Positions 55,014 to 63,632 of a stretch of 64,000 bases of DNA are shown in pieces. The stretch's first letter is position 1; each line of letters begins with the position of its first letter. Both the position numbers and the translations under genes were made by a program. A model generated the notes under the pieces. The model did not search any database. It saw only the letters and a list, made by a program, of their open reading frames with translations, and was not told where the DNA came from. Origin of the DNA: Desulfobulbus rhabdoformis (GTDB taxonomy: Bacteria; Desulfobacterota; Desulfobulbia; Desulfobulbales; Desulfobulbaceae); assembly GCF_016919065.1 (NCBI RefSeq), contig NZ_JAFFQA010000026.1, forward strand, positions 1 through 64,000. The letters are read 5' to 3'.

Positions 55014-55724
55014 ATGTGTGATACCTGCGGCTGTCAATTGCACGAACACCACCAGCACGACACCAAAGTAGTTGAGGTCAATAAAAGCCTGCTGGAGGCC
55101 AACCAGAAACAGGCCCATTCCAATCGCCACCATATCGAGAAAATGGGAGCGCTGGCGATCAACATGATCTCCAGCCCCGGCTCCGGAAAGACCACCCTGC
55201 TTGAGCGAACCATCGAAGCCTTAAAAGACACGGTCAAGATCGGCGTTATCGAGGGCGATATTGAAACCGAGCGCGATGCAGACCGTATTCGGGCCAAAGG
55301 TATTCCTGCGGTACAGCTGACCACCGGCGGTGCCTGTCATCTGGATGCCCCCATGGTCCATGGTGGCCTGCATGTGCTGGAGCATTTTGCCAAAGGCGAA
55401 GGGTTTGATCTTATCTTTATCGAGAACGTGGGGAACCTGGTCTGTCCTTCGACCTTTGATTTGGGCGAGCATCGGCGGGTGATCCTGCTTTCCGTTCCGG
55501 AAGGATCGGATAAGCCGGCTAAGTATCCCTCCACCTTTCGCGGAGCCGATCTTGTTTTGATCACCAAAATGGATCTGCTGCCGCATTTCGATTTTTCTGT
55601 CGAAGAGGCCGAAATAGAGACCCATACCCTCAAGCCCGATGTGCCGATTATTGAGCTTTCCTCGACAACCGGTGACGGCTTTGAGCAATGGATTGACTAT
55701 CTCAAAGAGATGCTGAAGAAATAA
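55014..55724 (+). CDS. hypB: Hydrogenase nickel incorporation GTPase HypB
   Basis: The 236-residue GTPase begins MCDTCGCQLHEHHQHD, with the nickel-binding CxxCGC and a short His patch rather than a long His tract. It continues with the Walker A SSPGSGKTTLLE, GDIETERDADRI and NVGNLVCPS motifs. It is the last gene of the operon. A large hairpin follows at 55845. Confidence 0.96.
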   Translation: MCDTCGCQLHEHHQHDTKVVEVNKSLLEANQKQAHSNRHHIEKMGALAINMISSPGSGKTTLLERTIEALKDTVKIGVIEGDIETERDADRIRAKGIPAVQLTTGGACHLDAPMVHGGLHVLEHFAKGEGFDLIFIENVGNLVCPSTFDLGEHRRVILLSVPEGSDKPAKYPSTFRGADLVLITKMDLLPHFDFSVEEAEIETHTLKPDVPIIELSSTTGDGFEQWIDYLKEMLKK

Positions 55725-55844
55725 TATCTGAATTCGGTGCAGCGGGCGCACTGAACCGCATACTGTACTTCACCAAACCGAACAAAAAATTTTCAAAATC
55801 TCTTGTGTTCGGTTTCCCCCGTAGCCATTGAGAAGGAACGAAGA

Positions 55845-55880
55845 CAAAGGAACCGAAGCCGGTAGGCTGTGGTTCCTTTG
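55845..55880 (+). terminator. Likely end hairpin of the hydrogenase operon
   Basis: CAAAGGAACC pairs exactly with GGTTCCTTTG, with an inner GCC/GGC. It lies 120 bases after the hypB stop. It lacks a clean T-run, so termination is not certain. Confidence 0.4.
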
Positions 55881-55916
55881 CCTTTGTTGGAGGGCAACAA
55901 CGTCTTGAGGGGGGGG

Positions 55917-55933
55917 AATTATTCAAGACACCC
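55917..55933. repeat. Partial end of MITE-like repeat A
   Basis: AATTATTCAAGACACCC is the exact complement of the left end of copies 1 and 2 (GGGTGTCTTGAATAATT). The rest of the element is absent, so it is a remnant or a solo end. Confidence 0.6.
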
Positions 55934-56263
55934 ACTTGTTGTTCAGCCTCACCCGCCGCGCCAATGAATGCCTCGGACTGAGGCTATAGTACTGGGTTGG
56001 GACGGTTTGCTTCAAGACGATGTCTGTTTCAGTTGCTTAAAATTAGGTTAATTTTTGTTGAAACCTCCGCCGCAATTATCGGTGAAACGCTCCTTCACTC
56101 GAGGTTGGGTTTAAAAAAACCTCCAAATCAGTCAGGCCTTCTGCTTGGCCCTCTATCCTCTCTGTGGTATAGACTGCGCCAGACGAATTAGATTTTCAAT
56201 GAGTTGCGCAGATGCAGGCGGGGCTCAAATTTGCAAGTTGCAAGTTCAGGAAAGGAGAAGGAG

Positions 56264-56596
56264 ATGGAAATTAACAAGATTGTCGTCACCGATCTCATCA
56301 TGAGCGGAAGACTGTTTAAGGAAGAAGGCTACGATCTGGCCCAGAGTGCAGATAACCTTGCTGAACTCAAGGGGCAGATCATCATGAAATTCATGCAGGA
56401 GAACTATCCTGACATTGAGGTCTACGCCGATATTGCCATTCAAACTGATGACGAGGGAAATCGGCCTCTGGAGGTGCTGGCGTTTAACGAGGGGGGAGAA
56501 GTTATTGAAGCCGCTTCAGTAGCCCTTCAGCAGCAGTTGGCCACACTCATTGCCGATGGGACAGCCGATGGAGCCTGGGTTGTGCGAATTCAATAA
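56264..56596 (+). CDS. Small acidic protein of unknown function
   Basis: The 110-residue protein begins at ATG 56264 with GGAGAAGGAG upstream. There is no signal peptide, Cys or membrane helix. It appears as an alpha/beta domain with a long amphipathic helix (AELKGQIIMKFMQENYP) and a strand set. Not recognised. It stands alone between hypB and a converging gene. The strong ribosome site and coherent composition support it as real. Confidence 0.75.
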   Translation: MEINKIVVTDLIMSGRLFKEEGYDLAQSADNLAELKGQIIMKFMQENYPDIEVYADIAIQTDDEGNRPLEVLAFNEGGEVIEAASVALQQQLATLIADGTADGAWVVRIQ

Positions 56597-56599
56597 GAC

Positions 56600-56612
56600 C
56601 TGAATCCATGAC
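56600..56612. repeat. Intergenic repeat end
   Basis: CCTGAATCCATGA matches the terminus of the palindromic family. It lies directly after the stop of the gene at 56264. Confidence 0.4.
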
Positions 56613-56619
56613 AGGGGGC

Positions 56620-57690
56620 TTAGAACTGAAACCCTAACTTGGTGGTTATGCCGTACGCATTGCCACCATCACTGCTGGCATACTCCCTGTCTTTATAATA
56701 TTCCAGGGAGAGGGTGGTGCGATCACGGAGCAGAAACGAGGCTTTGGTGGTATACCGTTCTTCGGGAAGATAATGACAAAGCGTTTCCGAGGATTTCTGA
56801 TATCCCACGGCAAACTTGGCGGGATGGTTGAGAAAACGTGTGTTGTAAGCGAGTTGGCTTCGCCAGGCGGTGGGGTCATTCTTTTGGCCCTCCCGGCTTG
56901 CCTCTTCCAATTCATAGCGGGATTCGAAGGCGTGAATATATCCCCCGGTTAAGGTAAACGAGTTGTAACTGTACCCCAGGGTGAGGTTCACCGCGCCCAT
57001 TCGTTCTATGGTGTCATAGCCCATTTCGGCAAATGTTTCCGCCATGCCAGTGGTGTCGGCGATGTCATAAATCCAGCCAACCCCGGCAATGACAGCGGAG
57101 CTGCGATCCATGCTGTATCGATAGCGAATGGGGGGGGATTCGGGCTCTTCATCAGAGCTTAACAAGCGCTCAAGACTGTTTGCAGGGTTTTGTTCCTTGG
57201 CTTCCTGTTGGCGCTGTAACCATGCCTGTTCGGTTTGGGACCGTCCGTCCACGCTCATGTAGCGTGTTTTTCCCATAGGGGTGTAGAACTGTTTGAACAG
57301 AGGCGTGTACTTGCCCAGATGCACGTGCAGAGGCTGGATAACCAGATGCTGCTCAGCGGGTTTTTTTCTGGTGTCGCCTAAGGGGGAAGCGGCAAATTCA
57401 AGGGGGGGCCGGTTCCGTTTACCAAAGGCCCAGACCAACTGTTTATCGGTCATGAAACAGACAGAAAACCCGGTGTCGATGGGTGTGGTGCTCTTTTCGT
57501 ACTCATTACTGCAAAAGAGTCGATCATTGAGGATTTGGGCACTCAGGTGCATGAAGCGGGGCAGCTCGATGGGAGAGACGAGTCCTGGTTTTGCCTGTTC
57601 TGCAGCCCAAAGTGGACCATCTGCGCTACCAAAAAGTGTGGCCGCTCCCAGTGTTAATGCTGTAACTGCTCGAAATGTAATCTGTTTCAT
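56620..57690 (-). CDS. Outer-membrane beta-barrel protein, unknown function
   Basis: The 356-residue protein has a signal peptide ending near GPLWAAE (start ATG 57690, AGGAAG upstream). The second half alternates polar and hydrophobic residues as in a beta-barrel and ends in the aromatic TTKLGFQF, the usual outer-membrane insertion signal. Strand pairs such as VNLTLGYSYNSFTLTGGYIH are evident. A 170-residue N-terminal domain has two Cys that could be linked. Not recognised by family. Confidence 0.75.
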   Translation of the reverse strand: MKQITFRAVTALTLGAATLFGSADGPLWAAEQAKPGLVSPIELPRFMHLSAQILNDRLFCSNEYEKSTTPIDTGFSVCFMTDKQLVWAFGKRNRPPLEFAASPLGDTRKKPAEQHLVIQPLHVHLGKYTPLFKQFYTPMGKTRYMSVDGRSQTEQAWLQRQQEAKEQNPANSLERLLSSDEEPESPPIRYRYSMDRSSAVIAGVGWIYDIADTTGMAETFAEMGYDTIERMGAVNLTLGYSYNSFTLTGGYIHAFESRYELEEASREGQKNDPTAWRSQLAYNTRFLNHPAKFAVGYQKSSETLCHYLPEERYTTKASFLLRDRTTLSLEYYKDREYASSDGGNAYGITTKLGFQF

Positions 57691-58064
57691 TAAAAAAGAC
57701 TTCCTGCACCAGATACACCCCCCTCGCCCAGAGAGAAAGTGTTTCATTTTCAACTTGATGAATGCTAGAGTAGGTATTTTCCCTGATGAATGCAATCATG
57801 GCAAGGGGAAAAGTGATAAAAGAGTCCTGGATTCAGGTTGTTGCAAAAATGCAGGGTGTTTTTTTACTGAATTTGCGAGCATTCATCGTTGCGGATGGAT
57901 TGGAGGTAGCCAAAATTTTTTAGGTGCGGTAATGATGAACCTAAAGATAACCCGAATCCCTAAATAATTAAAAATTTAATAATCAGGCATCCTAAAATCA
58001 GAGAGTTGGGAAGCTTGAAAGGTCGCTCTTAAGGCTTTTTACGAGAACGACAATTTTTGCTCTT
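57691..58064. other. Gap between divergent outer-membrane and DtxR-type genes
   Basis: About 374 bases with no gene. Two repeat-family fragments are visible: CTGGATTCAGG near 57833 and GCGAGCATTCATCG near 57875. Both promoters should be here, but I cannot place them. Confidence 0.45.
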
Positions 58065-58589
58065 ATGACCAAAAAAAAACAATTGAGCGCCAGCCAGGAA
58101 GATTACCTGGAGGCGGTATATCATATTGCCCGTGAAAAGAAAGTCGCCCGGGCCAAAGATATTGCCAAGCGGCTTAACGTGCGTGCATCGTCTGTGACCA
58201 ACGCCTTGCGTACTCTCAGTTCGCTGGGGCTTATTAACTACGCACCTTACGACCTGATTACCCTGACCGAAGCTGGGCTGGTCCAGGCAGAAGATATCGT
58301 TGCCCGCCATGAAGCCCTGGCCAATTTTATGGTCCAGGTTCTAGGTGTCGACTCGGTCGAAGCGGATGAGGCTGCCTGTAAAATGGAACACTCCGTTCCC
58401 AAGAGTATTGTCAATCGCCTGATCCAGTACGCCGACTATATTACCCACTGTCCCCGTGGTGGTATCACCTGGGAATCGGGCTTTGGCTATTATTGCAAGA
58501 CCGGCTGTACCCCAGGCGGCTGTGAGCGGAACCGCCCGCAGAAGGACACAGACGGCTCGTCCGACGACTCAACATCATCATCGAAATAA
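58065..58589 (+). CDS. DtxR/MntR family metal-dependent regulator with Cys-rich tail
   Basis: The 174-residue protein has the N-terminal winged helix (SASQEDYLEAVYHIAREKKVARAKDIAKRL) and dimerisation domain with the metal-ligand-type segment CKMEHSVPKSI. There is no SH3/FeoA domain. Instead a tail contains HCPRGGI, YYCKTGCTPGGCERN and a Ser/Asp-rich end, which may add a metal site. Members control iron or manganese uptake. No transporter is adjacent. Confidence 0.88.
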   Translation: MTKKKQLSASQEDYLEAVYHIAREKKVARAKDIAKRLNVRASSVTNALRTLSSLGLINYAPYDLITLTEAGLVQAEDIVARHEALANFMVQVLGVDSVEADEAACKMEHSVPKSIVNRLIQYADYITHCPRGGITWESGFGYYCKTGCTPGGCERNRPQKDTDGSSDDSTSSSK

Positions 58590-58621
58590 GATTATAAAGA
58601 ATAGAGAAGAACGCTACGCTC

Positions 58622-59446
58622 ATGGATCGTCCTGAAATCACTCAACTGTTGTTTCACCCCACCCAAGTTGCCCAGAACACCCCGCCCGAAGGAGCCATCG
58701 ACTTTTCGGTTTCTGTGGATACGGATGTGAGGGTTGCCTGTAGAATGCACTCCTTTTCCAAGGAGTATCCCACCCTGATCTTTTTCCATGGTAACGGAGA
58801 GATCATCCCCGATTACGATGAAATCGGCCCCTGTTACGGCCAGGAGGGGATAAACCTGCTGGTTGCCGAATACCGTGGCTACGGCTGGAGCACCGGCACA
58901 CCTTTAACCAGCACCTTCCTGCCAGATTGCAACACTGTTTTTCTGCAGGCACTTGACTGGCTCAAAGAGCAGGAATACACCGGGCCTGTTTTTGTTAAAG
59001 GCCGTTCACTGGGCAGTGCATGTGCCATTGATATTGCCCTGAATCACAGTGAACGAATTGCCGGCCTGATCATTGAATCAGGCTTTGCCCGCACTATTCC
59101 TCTGGCGAAGACGCTTGGCGTCGACTTAGAGGCTATGGGCTTGTCTGAAGAGGACTGTTTTAACAACGTGGGCAAGATTCGTCAGGTTGAGAAACCGACC
59201 TATATTTTGCATGGGCAGTATGATCAGTTGATTCCATTGTGGCAGTCAGAGACTTTGCAGGCCGAGAGCGGTGCCAGGAAAAAGGAGTTTCAAATCATTC
59301 CCGGTGCAGACCACAACTCGCTTATTGCCAAGGTCGGGCAGATGTATTTTCAGGCCGTTAAGAAGTTCGTCTATCAGGCCGCGGGCCTTACACCGAGCTG
59401 GCGTGAGAAAAGACGGCAGTTCAAGACTCAGCAGCAGGCCCAGTGA
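58622..59446 (+). CDS. Alpha/beta hydrolase
   Basis: The 274-residue cytoplasmic protein has the oxyanion loop FFHGNGE, nucleophile elbow GRSLGS (Ser), and the catalytic Asp and His regions (HGQYDQLIP and ADHNSL). It is close to the BEM46/FrsA-like peptidase or esterase group. Substrate unknown. It is 32 bases after the DtxR-type gene and 13 before the dCMP deaminase gene, so the three may be one operon. Confidence 0.85.
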   Translation: MDRPEITQLLFHPTQVAQNTPPEGAIDFSVSVDTDVRVACRMHSFSKEYPTLIFFHGNGEIIPDYDEIGPCYGQEGINLLVAEYRGYGWSTGTPLTSTFLPDCNTVFLQALDWLKEQEYTGPVFVKGRSLGSACAIDIALNHSERIAGLIIESGFARTIPLAKTLGVDLEAMGLSEEDCFNNVGKIRQVEKPTYILHGQYDQLIPLWQSETLQAESGARKKEFQIIPGADHNSLIAKVGQMYFQAVKKFVYQAAGLTPSWREKRRQFKTQQQAQ

Positions 59447-59459
59447 GTCAAGGGAGGGT

Positions 59460-59954
59460 ATGGTGACAAAACGAGAGGGCTATCTTTCCTGGGATGAATA
59501 CTTTATGGCGGTGGCCATCCTTTCCGGTCAGCGCTCCAAAGATCCCAACACTCAGGTTGGTGCCTGTGTAGCCAACTCTCAAAACAAGATTGTTGGCGTT
59601 GGCTACAACGGTTTTCCCTGGGGCTGTTCAGATGATGAGCTGCCCTGGGACCGTGAGGGGCACTTTCTCGATACCAAGTACCCCTACGTCTGCCATGCAG
59701 AGCTCAATGCCGTGCTCAACTCCATCACCTATGACCTGCGGGATTGCCGCCTCTATGTGGCTCTGTTCCCCTGTAACGAGTGCACCAAGGTCATTATTCA
59801 AGCAGGCATTCGAGAAATCATTTACCTCTCCGATAAGTACAAAGAGAGCGACTCGGTCCGGGCATCGAAGATCATGCTTGAGAAGTCCAAAACCATCTAC
59901 CGTCAATTCACCCCATCCAGGGATTCGATCCTGCTTGATTTTCAGGTGGATTGA
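59460..59954 (+). CDS. Deoxycytidylate (dCMP) deaminase
   Basis: The 164-residue zinc enzyme turns dCMP into dUMP. The catalytic [10 protein letters not shown] (His, Glu) and zinc PCNEC are present, along with a first zinc-site region GYNGFP. The start ATG 59460 has AGGGAGGG upstream; a longer upstream frame is spurious because it overlaps the hydrolase. Confidence 0.94.
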   Translation: MVTKREGYLSWDEYFMAVAILSGQRSKDPNTQVGACVANSQNKIVGVGYNGFPWGCSDDELPWDREGHFLDTKYPYVCHAELNAVLNSITYDLRDCRLYVALFPCNECTKVIIQAGIREIIYLSDKYKESDSVRASKIMLEKSKTIYRQFTPSRDSILLDFQVD

Positions 59955-60063
59955 CCTAAAGAAACTGTCAACTCCGGCACGAAGTTATCTTTCGGGAGAT
60001 TTATATCTCCCGTGATGAGAAGCCCCATACACATGACTGTCCGGAGACAACCAAGGAAGCTGA

Positions 60064-61395
60064 ATGCGATTTGAAGAACTGGCATTGCCAGAACCCCTCG
60101 GCAAGGGTATTGCCGAAGCAGGCTTTAAAGAATGCACCCCCATCCAGGAACTCACCCTTCCTCTTACCCTTGCCGGCCGCGATGTTGCCGGTAAAGGCCA
60201 GACCGGTACCGGTAAAACCGCTGCCTTTCTTATCTCCCTGTACAAAAAACTTTTCGATAATCCCGAAGGCAACGGCGGGAACCATCCCCGCGCCCTTATT
60301 TTAGCCCCCACCCGTGAGCTGGCTGTACAGATTGAGCAGGATGCCCGGCAACTCGGCGTCCAGTGCGGTTTTTCCATTCAGGCAGTGTACGGAGGGGTTG
60401 ATTATGAAAAACAGCGCAATGGTCTTAAGCAGGGCGTTGATATCCTTATCGGTACGCCAGGCAGGCTCATCGATTATCTGAAACAGAAGGTCTATAGCCT
60501 CTCCAAGGTGGAGATGTTGATCATCGATGAGGCGGATCGCATGTTTGATCTGGGCTTTATCGGAGATCTTCGATTTCTGCTCAGGCGTTTACCACCCTTT
60601 GATCAGCGCCAGAATCTGATGTTCTCAGCTACGCTAAGTCACCGGGTGATGGAGCTGGCCTATGAATTCATGAACATGCCGGAGAAGGTCGCTGTCGGCG
60701 GCGATACGATTACCGCAGACAGGGTGGAGGAGTCACTGTATCATGTGGGCAGTGATGAGAAATTTTCCCTGTTGCTTGGCCTGCTTGCCCAGGAGAATAT
60801 GGAACGGACCATGGTCTTCACCAACACCAAGCGGGAAGGCGTACGCCTGCAACTGTTGATGGAGGCCAACGGGATCACGAGCCGTATCATCTCCGGCGAC
60901 GTTGCCCAGGCAAAACGGCTGAAAATCATGCGTGATTTCAAGGCTGGGAACCTGCCTTTTCTCATTGCCACCGATGTGGCCTCACGTGGGCTCCATATTG
61001 AAGGGGTCACCCATGTGGTCAACTATGATCTGCCGGAAGATCCTGAAGATTACGTCCACAGGATTGGGCGTACGGCGCGCGCGGGAGCTGACGGCAAGGC
61101 CATCTCCCTGGCAGATGAGGAAGGGGCGCTGAACCTTGAGGCCATTGAGGCCTATATAGGGCATGCCATTGAAAGCCAGTGGGCCGACGATAGCCTCTAT
61201 GTCACCGATTACAAGCGTCCTCCACGTAACAGCCGCAAAAAAAAGCCAGCCAGAAGAGGAAGAAGGCGACCCACCCCCTCAACTGCTGCAGGCGAAGCTG
61301 GGCAGGCTGACAACACCGCAAGCTCAGAGACTAAAGATAAGGTGCCAAGGCGGCGACGAAGACGCAAGAAAAAGCCCGTATCTTCGGAGGGGTGA
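60064..61395 (+). CDS. DEAD-box RNA helicase (RhlB/RhlE-like)
   Basis: The 443-residue helicase has all core motifs: Q motif (CTPIQELTLP), GKGQTGTGKTAAF, PTRELAVQ, TPGRLIDYL, DEADRMFDLGF, FSATLS, and HRIGRTARAG. A basic Arg/Lys/Ser-rich tail (about 380-443) probably binds RNA. MFDLGF and the tail fit RhlB. It is likely involved in RNA decay or ribosome assembly. Confidence 0.93.
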   Translation: MRFEELALPEPLGKGIAEAGFKECTPIQELTLPLTLAGRDVAGKGQTGTGKTAAFLISLYKKLFDNPEGNGGNHPRALILAPTRELAVQIEQDARQLGVQCGFSIQAVYGGVDYEKQRNGLKQGVDILIGTPGRLIDYLKQKVYSLSKVEMLIIDEADRMFDLGFIGDLRFLLRRLPPFDQRQNLMFSATLSHRVMELAYEFMNMPEKVAVGGDTITADRVEESLYHVGSDEKFSLLLGLLAQENMERTMVFTNTKREGVRLQLLMEANGITSRIISGDVAQAKRLKIMRDFKAGNLPFLIATDVASRGLHIEGVTHVVNYDLPEDPEDYVHRIGRTARAGADGKAISLADEEGALNLEAIEAYIGHAIESQWADDSLYVTDYKRPPRNSRKKKPARRGRRRPTPSTAAGEAGQADNTASSETKDKVPRRRRRRKKKPVSSEG

Positions 61396-61426
61396 GATAG
61401 TCGCTGAAGCTCAGCTCAAATATTTA

Positions 61427-61494
61427 TCGCGGGCATGGCTTGCTCCTATACCCTCAATGCACCGGAGGTTTGTAGGAGCGGGCCATGCCCGCGA
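61427..61494. repeat. REP-like palindrome pair
   Basis: TCGCGGGCATGGC...GCTCCTA faces TAGGAGC...GCCATGCCCGCGA across about 24 bases. This GTAGGAGCGGG...GCCCGCGA form is widely known as a REP/REPIN in other proteobacteria. It lies downstream of the helicase gene. Confidence 0.7.
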
Positions 61495-61607
61495 CAGAGG
61501 GGGAATATTTCAAGGCTTTGCCACTTGCACTTGAAAAAGAGCAAGCAGGAAGCGTACACTCGTTTTTTCTGAGCTTCGCGGGTAATCTCTCTTCATGAAA
61601 GTCTTAC

Positions 61608-61898
61608 TTAGTGAGCACTTGCGGCAGGCTGAGATTGTTTACTCCCCCTGGTGCTTCTTTTTGCCTCACTTTTTTCAAAGGCCACGCCATACCATGGCTG
61701 TCTGTTCATCAGGCCTATTGAATGACGCTTCACCTTACCCTTGCCCAGCTTTTCTTCCATGAAATCCATCCATTGGCTTGCCTGTAAATGCGTGGCAAAG
61801 GGGCCGGCTACAACGATATCGTTGTGCTTGATGCCCTTGGATTCGAGATATTCGTCAATTCGTTTCTGCTCCTGAAAAATTCCCAATTCTACTTTCAC
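61608..61898 (-). CDS. Small protein of unknown function next to GTTGCA palindromes
   Basis: The 96-residue protein has no Cys-cluster or membrane helix. The N-terminal half is charged (IFQEQKRIDEYLESKG, then NDIVVAGPFATHLQAS) and the tail is basic and Ser/Gln-rich. The start is GTG 61898 with AGGT upstream. Three palindromes lie 170-270 bases upstream, so it may be a target of the sigma-54 regulator at 62212. Not recognised. Confidence 0.6.
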   Translation of the reverse strand: MKVELGIFQEQKRIDEYLESKGIKHNDIVVAGPFATHLQASQWMDFMEEKLGKGKVKRHSIGLMNRQPWYGVAFEKSEAKRSTRGSKQSQPAASAH

Positions 61899-61981
61899 GT
61901 AAGATACCTGTAGCGTTTTGTGTGGATGATATTGCGTCTGCTTACCGGATCAATCGGCTGTACTCTCTGCATTCCAGGATA

Positions 61982-61997
61982 ACCAATTATTGTGCCA
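61982..61997 (-). promoter_or_regulatory. Weak sigma-54-like promoter
   Basis: On the minus strand TGGCAC-AATAA-TTGGT has a perfect -24 box but GG in place of the GC in the -12 box. It lies between the palindromes and the gene at 61608-61898. Confidence 0.35.
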
Positions 61998-62070
61998 ATT
62001 ATGTCTGCGTGTTAATGCGCTGTATTTATAATGTTTTTTGTCATCCGAAGAAGAAAAAGTTTATGGTTGT

Positions 62071-62085
62071 GTTGCAAAATGCAAC
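62071..62085. promoter_or_regulatory. GTTGCA-N3-TGCAAC palindrome, site 4
   Basis: GTTGCA AAA TGCAAC, perfect. It is the nearest of the three sites to the small gene at 61608 (upstream of it on the minus strand). Confidence 0.75.
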
Positions 62086-62122
62086 AGTTTTGGGCCTGAA
62101 AGGGAAGGGTGTTTGAGAAGGC

Positions 62123-62137
62123 GTTGCAAGATGCAAC
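62123..62137. promoter_or_regulatory. GTTGCA-N3-TGCAAC palindrome, site 5
   Basis: GTTGCA AGA TGCAAC, perfect; same spacer as site 3 at 36664. It lies 52 bases from site 4. Confidence 0.75.
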
Positions 62138-62153
62138 ATGCGAGCAGGGGAGT

Positions 62154-62168
62154 GTTGCAGTGAGCAAC
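62154..62168. promoter_or_regulatory. GTTGCA-N3-TGCAAC palindrome, site 6 (imperfect)
   Basis: GTTGCA GTG AGCAAC has one mismatch in the right half. It is 31 bases from site 5 (about three helical turns). Confidence 0.55.
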
Positions 62169-62211
62169 GTTAATGGCGGGAAAGAAGAGAGGGAAGGTGG
62201 TGTGTGAAGTG

Positions 62212-63573
62212 TTATGCGTCCGGATTTTCCAGGCCATAGCGCTTAATTTTGCGCCAGAGCGATACCCTGTCGATCCCCAGGATCTTGACCGCCGCGGATT
62301 TGTTGCCCTCGACCTCATCAAGCACTTCCAGAATGTATTGCTTTTCTTGTTCAACAAGGGTTGGCCATTGCTCACGGGTATCACGAACCGGGGTCCAGTC
62401 GGTATCACCGAAGACCGTGGCCACATGCTGGGGAGCAACCACGTCGCCCTCACAGGTAATGAGCAGGCGTTGGGCTATATTTTCCAGCTCTCGAATGTTG
62501 CCGGGGTATTCGTAGCTCATGAGCCGCTGTTCCGCCTCCGACGAAAGGCGGGGAACCGTTCTTCCGGTGGCGGCGTGTTTGGCAAGGAAATGGTGGGTCA
62601 GGAGGGGGATGTCTTCTCGACGCTCGGAAAGGGCAGGTGCGTTAATGGTGAGAACGTCCAGTCGGTAGAATAGATCAGAGCGGAAATCGCCGGTTTCGGT
62701 TTCCCGCTTGAGGTCTTTGTTTGTTGCTGCCAGCACGCGAAAATCAACCGGGATCTCCTGGTTTCCCCCCACATGCATCACCTTGCGTTCCTGCAAAACC
62801 CGCAGCAGCTTGACCTGCATGGACAGCGGGAGTTCACCCACCTCGTCAAAAAAGACCGTCCCGCCTTCAGCCATCTCAAGCAGTCCTTTTTTGGCCTTGC
62901 TGGCCCCGGTAAAAGCACCCTGTTCATAGCCAAAGAGTTCACTGGCTATCAGCTCTTCGGTAAATACACCGCAGTTAAAGGCCACAAACCGTTTTTTAGA
63001 TCGGGGGCTGAGCTCGTGAATGGTGCGGGCAATCAGTTCTTTGCCGGTACCGGTCTCTCCCTGAATAAGGACATTGCAGTCAAGCTGGGAAACCTGATGG
63101 ATCGTTTCCCGTAAGGCGTGCATTTTGGCGCTTTGGCCGATAATTCGCCGCGACCCGGAGTGCGAATCAACCTGCTGGCGCAGCACATTGATCTGTTTGC
63201 GCAGCTGGTTTTTTTCCAGCGCCTTTTCCACGATCATGCGCAGCTCGTTGATCTTAAAAGGCTTGGCCACGTAATCGTAGGCACCACGCCGCATGGCTTC
63301 CACCGCCGTATCCACGGTGGCGTGCCCGGTAATGACCACCACTTCGACATCAGGCCAGAGCTGCTTGGCCTCACCCAGAACCTCCATTCCGTCCCTGCCT
63401 TTCATGCACAGGTCGGTGAGGACCAGGTTAATCTCCTCCTGTTTGAGCAGATTGATTGCCTCTTCGCCGTCTCGGGCTACCCGTGTCTGGTACCCCTCTT
63501 TGGCAATGATGTGTTCCAGGTTTTCGCGGGCGATTGGTTCGTCGTCCACGATGAGAATTTTTAAATTATTCAT
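62212..63573 (-). CDS. Sigma-54-dependent response regulator, NtrC/AtoC type
   Basis: The 453-residue protein has a receiver (phospho-site D54 in LVLTDLCMKG), an AAA+ domain with GETGTGKE, an intact GAFTGA loop (GAFTGASKAKKG), and a C-terminal Fis-type helix-turn-helix (NKSAAVKILGIDRVSLWRKIKR). It is downstream of, and pairs with, the histidine kinase at 63619. The GTTGCA palindromes start 44 bases beyond its stop, so it is the prime candidate for binding them here and at 36.4-36.7 kb. Confidence 0.94.
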   Translation of the reverse strand: MNNLKILIVDDEPIARENLEHIIAKEGYQTRVARDGEEAINLLKQEEINLVLTDLCMKGRDGMEVLGEAKQLWPDVEVVVITGHATVDTAVEAMRRGAYDYVAKPFKINELRMIVEKALEKNQLRKQINVLRQQVDSHSGSRRIIGQSAKMHALRETIHQVSQLDCNVLIQGETGTGKELIARTIHELSPRSKKRFVAFNCGVFTEELIASELFGYEQGAFTGASKAKKGLLEMAEGGTVFFDEVGELPLSMQVKLLRVLQERKVMHVGGNQEIPVDFRVLAATNKDLKRETETGDFRSDLFYRLDVLTINAPALSERREDIPLLTHHFLAKHAATGRTVPRLSSEAEQRLMSYEYPGNIRELENIAQRLLITCEGDVVAPQHVATVFGDTDWTPVRDTREQWPTLVEQEKQYILEVLDEVEGNKSAAVKILGIDRVSLWRKIKRYGLENPDA

Positions 63574-63592
63574 ACCGTTGGGTTAGGTGTTC

Positions 63593-63632
63593 CAGAATCC
63601 GTGAGCAATCACTCGCTGTCAAAGATTCAGGG
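63593..63632. repeat. Intergenic palindromic repeat, short copy
   Basis: CCAGAATCCGTGAGC at the left faces GCTGTCAAAGATTCAGG at the right. It lies between the kinase and regulator genes and overlaps the end of the kinase frame (stop at 63619). Confidence 0.5.

Larger units (their letters stand above)
55725..56263. other. Gap between hypB and the next gene
   Basis: About 540 bases with no convincing gene. It holds a hairpin at 55845-55880 and a partial MITE-like end at 55917-55933. The promoter of the gene at 56264 should be in the last part. Confidence 0.45.
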
